A stretch of DNA of 64,000 nucleotides, taken from Limnoperna fortunei (Eukaryota; Mollusca; Bivalvia; Mytilida; Modiolidae). A model generated the notes under the pieces. It was not told the origin of the DNA. It was given only the letters and a program-made list of their open reading frames with translations, and ran no database searches. Positions within the stretch are counted from its first letter, which is position 1, and every line of letters starts with the position of its first letter. This document shows positions 38,901-50,900 of this stretch, piece after piece. Position numbers and translations under genes: made by a program. The stretch is taken from contig OX104122.1 of NCBI GenBank assembly GCA_944474755.1, forward strand, positions 14,580,641 to 14,644,640, in the 5' to 3' direction.

Positions 38901-41900
38901 GGTTAAAATTAATATAAATTTTAAAATTGGGCATCCTAAATCAAATAAACTTTGAAATTAAAGACAGATGAGGAACACAGGGGTTAAAAAATTTTCCTGA
39001 GCTGTAGTGGTCCAGGAACTGTGGAGCACATAACTTCACTAGTTCTGATCAAATTTTCAGTGGTCCGGCTATTTTATTCTTGTTTTAATTAGGTTATTTA
39101 GCAGATTCTGGATACAGATCATGCCACTTGCAGAGCATGTGAACATAATGACATTTTGATACAAATAAATAAATATCAATAAAGTTTTACTTGTTTCAAT
39201 AAATGAACATCTGGTAAAATGTTACATAAATTGAAGCTTTAGATTTTAGCCTAAAATGGAATAAGTACTTTTCTAACAATTGCTACATAACACATTGAAA
39301 CAGGCCTAAGGGTAATAAATGGGATTATTAATTTGGATTATTTGTTTCAATTTTTACTAAAAAATTATCTGAATTACTTAGATAAACAAGAAAATGTAAA
39401 TAAATTCAATCACTAAAACTTGTATTTTAATGGCATTTAAAATACTAAATATTATCATCAATTCAACTTTAATTTTACTGAAATGTTTAAAGCCTTCATA
39501 CATTAATGAGATCATCTGTTTCAGCAGCTTTTCTTTTGAAACGTACATTTCCATTTATTTTGGTCATATTGTTTAGTTTTCAATAATTGCAGACTCGGTT
39601 CGTCACCATTTAGGACAGCATTATTTGACTTAACTTTGTCACGAATAACTGAACCAAGTTTTCATCAATGTTTTCAACACGCTTTGATCAACAATATTAA
39701 ATCCTTATCACTAGCAATCGCAGAAAAAACACAGATAAAATAGGTCTTCAAGTGCTTGATACTAAACTAATTTAACTTTTTTATCAAGCATATTTATATA
39801 AAAAAAAGACAAACAAACAAAAACAGTGATGCAACATAATAGAATAAAGTAAAGTCTTTTTTAACTGGTCTGTCTGTACAGTTCCAATATGCAAATCGGC
39901 AGGTCCTGGGCCTCGGACCAGTGGATTTTTTAACCTCTGGAACAGTTAGATAGACAATGAGTTAATGATACCAATAGCTCATCTTAACTTTTACTTAGGC
40001 CAGTTTAAAAGAAACACACACTTTTTACCTGGACTATCATGTTTTTCCTCAAACTCTAGATGAATTTCTCCAAGACTTATTGCATCTGACTCGGATTCAT
40101 TTTTGGACATGTTCTTCTTCAAATTAGGCTGTAATGAAACCTATAAAACAGTGATCAAAATAATTGTTTTTGAATTCTGCAAAATATATCGAGATATTTA
40201 TTAATTAAAAAAATCCAGTAGCTAAATACATCAGTAATTAAACAAGTGTGGACTGTGAGCACGCTCACAAAGGGATACCCCCGCTTCGCTTCAAGTCCAA
40301 TTATCTCCCCTGAATAATAACTGACAGCAACGAAAATTCTTCATGCACATCTACATATGATGTACTTCCTTCATATAAAGTTTTATCAAAATCTGTCAAA
40401 TGGTTTAGGAGGAGTTGCGCTTACGAGGTCTCACACTGAATAATATATTTAAAAAGTCTAAGTCCAATTATCTCCCCTGAATAATATCCGACAGCAACGA
40501 AAATTCTTCATGCACATCTACATTTGATGTACTTCTTTCATGTAAAGTTTCATCAAAATCTGTCAAGCAGTGTAGGAGGAGAAGGGCTTACAAGGTATGT
40601 GGACAGACGAAGGGACAGACAGACAGGGTGATTCCTATATACCCCCCCAAACAAGTTTGTGGGGGGTATAATTAGAATCAACAAGATAAATCTGTGAGCT
40701 AATGCGCACTAGTGATACCCCCGCTTTCACAAAAAGTTTCTGGTAAACAGGAAGCAGATGACCAAGGAGCATAAATTGCAATACACTATAGGAAAGCAAT
40801 ACTCAAAATATCAGGCTTCTGCATCCTGTAGTTGCTTAGTAACAGCTTAGGAAACTTCTACAGAATTGTTTGTTACAGACGGAGGAACAAACGAACGGTC
40901 ATAAGAGTAAAACAGTATACCCCCTGTATTCTTCGAAGTGAGGGTATAATTAGGATTAGAAACTGAAAACTAAATTTAGAACTGTTTTTGGGGACTGTGA
41001 CCTTAACCATTAACAGAATTTCTCCACACAAAAAAATCTTCTTACCCACCTAATATGCAAAAATATCTTAAAGTTTCATCGAAATCTGATGATAACTTTT
41101 TTTGTTGTCATCAAGAAACATCTCTTTGGGGAAAATATACTAGAATTTTTTTTTTTTTGGTGATATAGAAATCTGCCCGAATTTCCTAAAAATTGATAGG
41201 TATAATTCTAATTCACATGATCTAAAACTATATAGAAAAGTTTCATTGAAATCAAATTCAAACTTAAAGCCCCAATCCAAAAACTTTAATGTAGTCACTG
41301 AACCTTGAAATTGAGGTCAAGGTAAGGTGATATGTTACAAAGAAATTGTCAAGTGTTAACGCAGCCACCACCTGTTCCCATATATATTTATCTCAACTCC
41401 AGCGACTGTCTAACACAAGTTAGACAAAAATCTAAAAAGTAGTTTTGTGAGCTAATGCTCCCTAAAACTTTCTACATACAAAGACCAAAAACAGCAGGTG
41501 TTGAAAATTTTTTTGGGCATGCCTAAGCCCTGAGCTTTTTATCTTTGAAACCCTAAGCCCCAACATAAATTAACCAAGCCCTAAAAATTATTGGAGCGAT
41601 GATTTTAATTGGATTTGTCATGTTTGTTTTAATAAAAGTGTACCATATTATTGTTTTGCAGAAAGTTCAGCATGTTTCTCGTGCAACTTAATGGGATCAA
41701 TTCGTAAATTTGTTGTCCCCCTAGTAAGGCATCCTTTCTGTCTGATAGATGGGGGTATTTTCTAAAATATTTGCAATACATTTCTTTCAACCAAGTGTCC
41801 TTCCATGATGGTAAGAATGTCCTTTTCTGTTTGTCTCTTTCATATTTGAGGTCTTTATTTTGTGGGGGATGAATTTCATTGTTTGACCCTTGTTTGGTCT

Positions 41901-44900
41901 TCTAATGCTTTTGACTCGTCATTGACTTTCCTTTTTTCTGTTTTCTTAACCATACAGTTAAAGCTTAACAATGACATTTCTCTAATTCGTAACCAAAATT
42001 AATTGGGGGATATTTTGTACAGGGAAAGGAAACAAACTTGAATTGTTATTGATCAACGTTGCTAAAGCGCAGAGAAGATTAAGATCTGGCATGAATAGAA
42101 AATAAATATTGATTTGTTTTAGGATATTAAAATAGATTTATGAGTATTTATAGGACAATTTTTATGGTATACACTTCAAGAAACATTGAAAATAAAAACA
42201 GCATTTTTTTTTTGGAAGAAACATCGAACCCTGACTGGATTTTTCATAGAAAATCGGCAAGCCCGAGGTTTCAGTTTTTTAAGCTCCGGGGCGTCAGGCT
42301 TAATGAATTTTCAACCCCTGAACAGTATACAATCTATCCCCTATGGTGAGCGAGGGTATAATAAATTAATAGTATTTGTATAGAACACAGACCAGGAAAT
42401 ATAACATAAGATAGATTCTATTCATTGAATATACAATCTATAAAGAAATTTTTGAACATAATTAATTACATAATCTTACATCAGTTGGACTTCTTTTGTG
42501 TGCAATCTCTGAATTCTGTTCTACACTTTGCTGTTCAAGAGGGTGTGACAAAACAACTTTTCCAACATTGAAATTTTCATCCTCTTCGCTGTCTTTTATC
42601 ATGCTAAATTCAAGAAATAAAGATGTCAACAAATTTAGCTTTTCTAAAAATCTAGCCACCTCTTAGCTGCATTACCCATCTTATGGATATTATTCAAGTA
42701 TATTCTGTTTTTTGTAATTTATATGTAGGACAGGTAAGCAATGTACCTTTTAAGGAACTTCAAAAGTGTAATTTTTTTATTTCAATAAACATCAGAGGTT
42801 GTTGAAGGGGCTTCATTCGGCATTGGCATTGCACTTTTTAAGTTGAAACTGAGCTATCGTTTGTCTTGAGAATATAAAGACAGGGACAACAAGACCTTTC
42901 AAATGGAACCTTAAACCAGTTAGTTGATCTGTTGAAAAATGAACAGATAATTGATTGATTGATTGTTTGTTGTTTAACGCCCAGCAAGCAATATTTCAGC
43001 TATATTCAGGACATATGAACAGTTAAGAAAAGTGTACTAAGTACAATGTGTTTAAAAAAATTTTATATTTTTGTCCTGATACGATTTTGAACCACGATTT
43101 GGAGGTTAGGCCCAACGAAATTTGTAGAGGGACTTAAATTCAACTGTCAGCTAGTTATTTATAATGAGGTTGAGGATATATCCAGTTAATATTAAACCTG
43201 TTCATGGGAGCGCAACCTACATTAATGTCAAAGGGCACAGTACAATACATGTAATGGCATTTCCAAACATTAACAAAGATGTGAATGTAACCATTAATTT
43301 TGCTCCTCCTACCTTTTTGTCCCCTTTCCTCCATAGAAAAAATGTTATTTACTGCTTGATTTGCATAGAAATTTTCATAAAAATTACTTAAAAATACTGA
43401 TACCTTGTAATTGATGAAAAACTGTCATACTAAATGCTACACATTTAAAAATTAAATGGGTAACACTCCTAAACAAACCCTTCATATTTATTATAACACA
43501 TTGAAAATGTGAATGAAAAATTTGTGTTTCCATGGTAATGGTTTCACAAAAATTCTACCTAAATAATGAAAAAATATTATAATTACTGAAATTTTACACA
43601 ACCTTGATTAAGTTTAATGAAACTTTAAAAAAAATAAAAATAAAAAGGTTTTAAACAACTAATTTTAACTGTTTTTTAATATTTCCCTGCATAGTGCTAC
43701 ATGGACAGGGAAAGGGGGCCACTGAATTTCTGTCTATCAATTTCTTTATTTTGTGTGTGTGTATCTTTTTAATAAAAAAGATAAGAATTTTTTTTAATGT
43801 TTCCTCAAAAATTTAATGTTCTCAAAAGGGTACTGGTATGAAACCAGCATACTAGTATCACTTTTTCGGAACATATTGTTTTTTGTTGAAATAAAATAAC
43901 CATTTTGAGATTTTCATGTTGTAACCATATTAAAATTTGACAACGTTAGATATAACATTTAAAATATGATGAGAAACTTTGCTCTTGAAGAGAAATAGAC
44001 ATATTTGTGTTTTCCTCATGCCAATCATAGTTACCAGAGTAGAAGTGGAAATAATAAAATTAATAAATTCAGTATTAGTTTTGTAATCTGATAATTTATT
44101 GTTCAAAAGGTAGTCCATGGTGACGGTGGTATTGTTCAAAACAACCCTCCTTGCACAAGTAAATGTCACAGTTTGAACAGCCAAACACAGTTTCTTTCCT
44201 TTTCTTCTTTTGGTGCATCATTTACATCGGGTTTTGGACCTGTTCAAGTGAACACAGACATGATTACTGTTTACTTGTCTGTTTAACATATGTCTATTTC
44301 TCTTAGTGAAGCCTCCAATAAGTTGCTTTGCAACATCCGTTCTGAAATCCAGCATAGTGTAACGTTTTTTTCCTTTGTTGGCATACTGCTGTCTCACTCA
44401 TTACAATGAAAGTATTGGTGATGCACAGGTTTATCAAGTAGAAAAACAAGTACTTCCACCATTTCTTAGCTGGTCTTCCAACTGGGGTTTTGGCACGAAG
44501 CTGATTATTACAGTCTACTCCGCCCATGTACTTGTGGTAGTTTTCAACCGGTGGTGGTCTATCAATTTAAATTCTGGTGCCATCCCTCAATTTCCTAAAT
44601 GTAGAGCCAGCCCCTGTTGGATTTGAATTACTGGAAAGAAAGTGAACCTGAAAGACGAAATAAATAAAAGCTTACAAGGGATGGGTTAAATGTAAATGAA
44701 CACAAAAACATCAATACAATGAAAAATATATATAATAACAACTAAATAAGTACATGTTCAAATTTCACAAAGGCAGAGTTTGTGCCTTTTTTTTTATAAA
44801 CCTATAGATAGAATTGTCAAAAAGCTGCTAAAGGTAAGATATAATTCCCATTGTAAAGTATGCTTTGGTCTGCATTTTATAATTTCACAAATATTAATTA

Positions 44901-47900
44901 TAACAATATGCCATCAATAAAATGTTAATTTACCTTTTTCTTGTCTTGCCAAACATTTGCTAATAAATTGCCACTTTGACGAACCACGCTTTCTCCTCTT
45001 GCCATCTTAGGATTTATAATGTCGGCTGGCAGACCAAGGGAGGTGTCCTTTATTGTTCCACAGCCATATATGCCATTTCTTTCTAAGCACCTCAACAATG
45101 GTATTGATGTGAAGTACCTGAAAAACAAAGTATTTTTGATGAATTATGTATTTGGGAACCTCAAGCATCATATCGTTTTTGTTTGTTTGTTAAGGGATAA
45201 ACTGTTTCATCACTATTTTCATTCTTATAATTTTCTATAACGTAATTTGCGAGGGAATTAACCTCCCTGTAGTCTATAATACTTAAATAAACTTGTATAT
45301 TGTTTATGTTTCATAATTGATAGTTGATAATGGACAAAGTTACAGCAAGTATTCAGCTGCATAATGTAGGTGACAAAATATTATGTATTAATAATAATTT
45401 AATAAAATAAGAAATTACCGATCCATGTATACATGGTGTGCTTTCCATTTCAGGTCTTTGCATAAGATCTTCAAAAATTTTTCTCCAAGTATAGGACCTC
45501 CTTTCCCATATATATGTGACCAGGGCTTCTTGCTGGTCGATGTGTGTCTCGTTGATGAGACGGGTGAATGAGGCGACGATGCCGTACAATGAATGGCGAT
45601 GACTGTAGTTAGTCGGATGACAATTTTCCAGAGGGACTTACTTTGGCGTAGAGTTGACTCTCAAACTCAAATACGATAAATAATTTAATGATCCAGTACA
45701 GACTAATTTTACAATAGTGGATATGTCAGTAACAGAGTTCTGACTCCGACTGACGAAATATATTTTAACATCATATTTATACAGGAAAACTATTATGACC
45801 TATTAACTCAATTCAATTTGACACATGGTTAGACATGATTAAAGATATTTTCTTTATAATTAACACTGTATTGTCTAATTGGATTAAGTTGCATAAGTGG
45901 CAGATAATTACAGGTAAAAGGTGTCATATCTTTTAACACAATAATGTCTAATGGATTAAAGTTACACAAGTGAAAGATAAAAGGTAAAATGTGTCACTCA
46001 TAATTACAAGTTCAAAATGGAATGTTAAACATCAAAGAAGATTAAAAAACTGTAAAGAATACATAGTACAAAAATACTGAAAATAATAAAAGATTGATGT
46101 ATAAAATTTTGTCTATATTTCACTCGGTCATATTTGCCTCTCCTCCCGTAAAACGCGTTTCCCCGCGTTTAGCACTCAATAAAATCTTCCTCCTATGTTG
46201 TTAAATCTTCCACGATGTTGAAAACGTTGTGGTTGGACTAATTGGTGTGGTTGAATTCTTAATTGCAAATTATCATTCTCGGTGTTTAACAATTGTATTC
46301 GATGTTTTAACTGTACTATTTCCTCTGACAGATGTTGTAGGTGCACTGTTAAATTTTGTTTCTCTTCCCTTTCTTTGTTTATTTCTGCGGTATGTAGTAA
46401 ACTGTTATGCTGATATGGTTCTGATAAAACATTGATAACATTATTCGCACTGTCCAACTCTTGCTGTAGCTGTTTGATTTTTTCTATATACTTTGTGACA
46501 TTGTCCTTAGAAAAATTCATAACACTCTCTGAAGAATCCCGGTAAAATGTTTGTAATTGTTGTTCTAGTATGCGAGTTCTTTGCTCTGATGTTTCCTTGA
46601 GGTCTTTAAGTTCGTTTATTTTACTTTCTGTTGTTTTAGTTAAATTCGATAATTTGTCCTCTAATAACTGTACATGTTTTTCATAACTGCTAGTCATATT
46701 TCTGTTAGATTCTTGTTGCTTCCTAAGTTTTTTCTTGATTGAGTTAAGTTCCAATTTAACGGATTGAGACTTATAAATATCTAAACAATTGTAAAACGAC
46801 TTACTTCTAACATTTGAAAATGGTAGTTCTCGGAGAAGTTTCTTTTTGTCATTAAATTTTTGTATTCTTTCGTAGTCTCGTTTCTTTTTCTTATCTGATT
46901 TTTGTACTGGTCTTGTTATTCTTTGCATATATTTTGGAATTCGTGTTTCACACATCCTTGAAAAATGTCCACTTTTGTTGCATGAAAAGCAATGCTTTCT
47001 GAAAGCTGGGCACAACTGAGGCTGATGTTTATTTCCGCACCTTCCACAATATGGCAAATAACACATTTGAAAATTCCATGGTTTCCATTGTGGTCGAAAG
47101 CTGTATTCCATGTCTGTACGTTATGTGTTGTCAATAGATGTCTTGGGGAATTATCGCTTGTTGCTTGAGGTATCAGGAACGTGTGTTAACTAAGAAGTTA
47201 ACACGCCACGGACTCTGCACCAACTGTGACCGGGGCTGTTTGCCGGTCGATGTGTGACCAGGGCTTCTTGCTGGTCGATGTGTGTGTCTCGTTGATGAGA
47301 CGGGTGAATGAGGCGACGATGCCGTACAATGAATGGCGATGACTGTAGTTAGTCTGATGACAATTTTCCAGAGGGACTTACTTTGGCGTAGAGTTGACTC
47401 TCAAACTCAAATACGATAAATAATTTAATGATCCAGTACAGACTAATTTTACAATAGTGGATATGTCAGTAACAGAGTTCTGACTCCGACTGACGAAATA
47501 TATTTTAACATCATATTTATACAGGAAAACTATTATGACCTATTAACTCAATTCAATTTGACACATGGTTAGACATGATTAAAGATATTTTCTTTATAAT
47601 TAACACTGTATTGTCTAATTGGATTAAGTTGCATAAGTGGCAGATAATTACAGGTAAAAGGTGTCATATCTTTTAACACAATAATGTCTAATGGATTAAA
47701 GTTGCGCAAGTGAAAGATAAAAGGTAAAATGTGTCACTCATAATTACAAGTTCAAAATGGAATGTTAAACATCAAAGAAGATTAAAAAACTGTAAAGAAT
47801 ACATAGTACAAAAATACTGAAAATAATAAAAGATTGATGTATAAAATTTTGTCTATATTTCAATCGGTCATATATATATTTAACTGGTGGCAATATCCTG

Positions 47901-50900
47901 AACTTGAATCACACCTCATCCAAACTTTCATCCCTCTCTAAATTGGCTTTCCTGCAAATATTAAATAATTTTTTGTTTTTGTTTTGTTTTTTGTTTTTAT
48001 TGTTATACAATGTATTATCATCATGAGCTTTATTGTTTGTATGTTTGAATACGGCATTCAACAATATTCAAACAAACAAACAATAAAGCAATTTTTCAGC
48101 TATATAATGGTGCCCAGTTTTTATTGAGGGGAGAAAGCCGGAGTATCTGGAGATAACCCTTGACATTAGGTAGGAAAACTGGAAATTTTTGTCAATTAAG
48201 ATTGCATCGTTAACTAAATACAATGATGCCTGAAAAGAAGAAGATAATAGTATGGCTTTACTTGCACATTAAATAAACCCTTCAGTTGACTGCTTCTTCA
48301 AAGGTTAACACTCTTGTCTATCAACCTCTCATCATTTTGTTATTTATTTTATTTTATTTTACTAAATGTTTTATAATTCTTATTGATTTTAATGTGCAGT
48401 ATATACATGAATGTGTAATGATAGTAGTCTCTACTCAGACTTAGACGTAGATTTACATTTTGTACAGATTAAAACATATACCTGGCATGTACTGTTTTAT
48501 AGAAAATCTTCCTTTATATTTTATCATGGCTTCGTCAACTGTTTGATTCTGGTTTGGCCTGTAGTGATCCTTGAATTTCAGATCCACCATATCAATCAGG
48601 GGTCTAACTTTATGTAGCTTGTCATACCCTTCATTATTACCCCTTGGTACAGCTGTCTGGTTGTTGTTGACATGGATGTACTCAGGTAGAGTTTGGAGAA
48701 TCTGTTTTCAGTCATTACACTCCTAATACCATTATTTCCTAGAAAGGGATCTGTGCTCCAGTATAGTCTGTAAGAAGGTAGCTGCATTACACTCATGAGT
48801 ATGTTAATCCCAATAAACGCTTTGATTTCCTCATTAGCTACCTGCAATATTTTTATAGTAATTGATTGGTAATTATAAACATTTAGCACAAAGTATTTCA
48901 GCAATTAAAAACTAATTTATTCTCATTTTGTGCACTATAGAGTTGTACTTCTGTGGAAAACATGCATCTTCTTCTTGTTCTTTGGAACAAAGTCCATATG
49001 CAGACATGTATAGGTGTAATTATGCATCATTGATACATAATTATTTTCATCTAATTTGCAGGTGTTTCAAAATTTTCAATACCAAGAGGTACCCGAAAAA
49101 CCAGGCTGGGTAACCTAGTTACTTTCTGTCTATTCGGACTTGATATTTTAATTATGTTCGGTGGTTCAGTCATTTCAGCTGCACTCTCCACCATCTTGGC
49201 GGGTAAAGTTTACATACCTGATACCAGTCAACATTACATTCCTTTAATTTTAAAAACATTTTACCATTTTGACACATTTAAAAGAAAAGTACGGGGGAAA
49301 AATTTCGGGCATAGCCCTCCCTAGCCTATGCATTATGTGAATACCCCCTCCCTTTTCCCAGGACTACAGGAGGTTTGAAAGAAAAGGATGAGATAGGTGG
49401 AGGGCAGACTCATTTATAAAGACATGAATCATTCACCTATCTCAAAAGTAATGCTAAAGTAATTATATACTCATTAAAATTTGTTACCTCTTCCCAGTGC
49501 TGGTCATTTTCCGAAGACTGTTTGCAGTTTGTCTGCTCAGTAAAGTCTACAGCTGTTGCATCTAAAGGCAACATGTGAACAGGACCTGTTCTTTCACCAA
49601 AGGTTGGAATGTCAATATCCTCCAATTCATCAGACCAAAAGTCATCGTCAGATGTGCTGGTCAACTGACTGCTTAGCAATTCACTAAGCTGTGAATCAAA
49701 TTCCCCGTCACTCTCAGGCAGTATATCATCGTCCTCCTCAATATCAGAATCTTGATCTCCTTCAGACAGTTCAGAATCTCGGTCTACTTCCTCATCAAAA
49801 GACAAGTCTGATGTTCTCACAGAACTAGGTGAACTAAGTGAAACCGGATTGCTGCTTTCATTTTCCAAATCCGATTCTCCGAACCCCAAAAACGGTGAAT
49901 TTTGTGACGAGAGGAATAGGTCCATTGTTTAGACGGCCATAGTTCGTATACGTCAAAGTTATACGCGAAGTTCAGAAAAATAAAAGCAATCTCTTTGATG
50001 AAGCAAATTGCAATTTTAAAACAAACTAAGTGCACGGAACACTCTGATCCTGTGACTATTAAACTACAATTTCTAAACAAAGATTTTTAGTCATTTATTT
50101 GTAAAAAACATCGCTGTAAATAGGGTACTATTTTGAGAAGCTCCAATTGATGGGCGTGGTTATGAACTAGAGATCTTTTGAGCGCAGAATAGTGTGGAAT
50201 ATTAATTTTTCACATTAACATGATTGAAGAATTCAAACAAATTGACTGAAAATGAAAACATATATAATATAGGTTATTAATAAGATAATCATAAAAAACT
50301 TGCATTTAAATATTTGTTTATGATTATCTAAATTTGGCAGTTCCCGCCCACTTTATGAGTTACAATGCGCCCAATCACCGGAAGTCTAAAAGGGATTTCC
50401 CGAAGAACTCGTGTTTACTTTTGCATGTTGTCACATTTTTCTTCAAATTGGTAATAAAAAAATTATGAAACGGACTTGACAGTATTCCTATGTTTTTGTT
50501 AAATCATTTTCTGATATTTGGAAGCAAAAATTGAATATAAGCATGCATGTTTTAGAATGTTCTACTGTTGGAAAGGTGGAGTGGACATCTATGTTGACAA
50601 GTTTGTTTTCTCCACACAAATAATATTATCAAAATTAATTTAAACACAAAACTATATTGTACAAACTGATCATTGGATCTTCAAAAATATATCCCATATC
50701 AATTACTTTTGATAAATATTGCATATGCAACTATTTTATCGTTATTAATACTGTCAATATGAAACATGGCGACTCTTTTTTTTTCATAAACTGCATAACA
50801 TTTAAAACGAAAAAAACATAGGGAAAAAAAAATTGTTTGCCAAAAAAAATGTACCTGATATTGCCTAGTATATGATTGTTATGTAGGACCTTAATTTTTT

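Larger units (their letters stand above)
45515..47870 (-). mobile_element. Gag-only LTR retroelement inserted in piggyBac exon 3
   Basis: Direct repeats at 45515-46130 and 47253-47870 (5' LTR extended to 47225 by an extra hairpin) flank a 1.1-kb interior with one 311-residue frame. LTRs start TGACC and end GGTCACA on the minus strand. By eye they differ by four substitutions and one 2-bp indel. A polypurine tract GGGAGGAGAGGCAAA (46131-46146) adjoins the 3' LTR, and a primer-site candidate TGGTGCAGAGTCCGTGGC lies 2 nt after the extended 5' LTR (47205-47222). No protease, polymerase or integrase is present. The insertion splits the piggyBac reading NIY|GKGG; the target is a TA run, and TATATA would be the duplication if the old frame is restored. 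Confidence 0.9.
44096..49925 (-). pseudogene. piggyBac-type transposase, five exons, broken
   Basis: Exons: 49488-49925, 48482-48841, 45419-47951 (cut by the LTR element), 44934-45117 and 44096-44647, joined by GT-AG introns with matching phases. Domains: an acidic N-terminus (MDLFLSSQNSPFLGFGESDL), EEIKAFIGINILM..LPSYRLYWSTD, VDEAMIKYKGRFSIKQYMP, KVWMRCDSSSGYC, HHVYMDRYFTSIPLL, GTIKDTSLGLPADI..GESVVRQSGN, MGGVDCNNQLRA and a C-terminal cysteine-rich domain (CSNCDIYLC..GCFEQYHRHH). The three Asp that the family uses for catalysis (VDEAM, RCDSS, GGVD) are kept. Breaks are a frameshift near 48690, TAG just after KPI (about 47940), the LTR insertion, TAA before IDRPPPVENY (about 44570) and a frameshift near 44225. 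The element sits in intron 7 of the SIX6OS1-like gene, same strand. TTAA-flanked terminal repeats were not found. Confidence 0.88.

Noticed and set aside
46229..46435. Plus-strand hydrophobic frame within the LTR element
   Set aside because: Antisense shadow of the coiled-coil protein.
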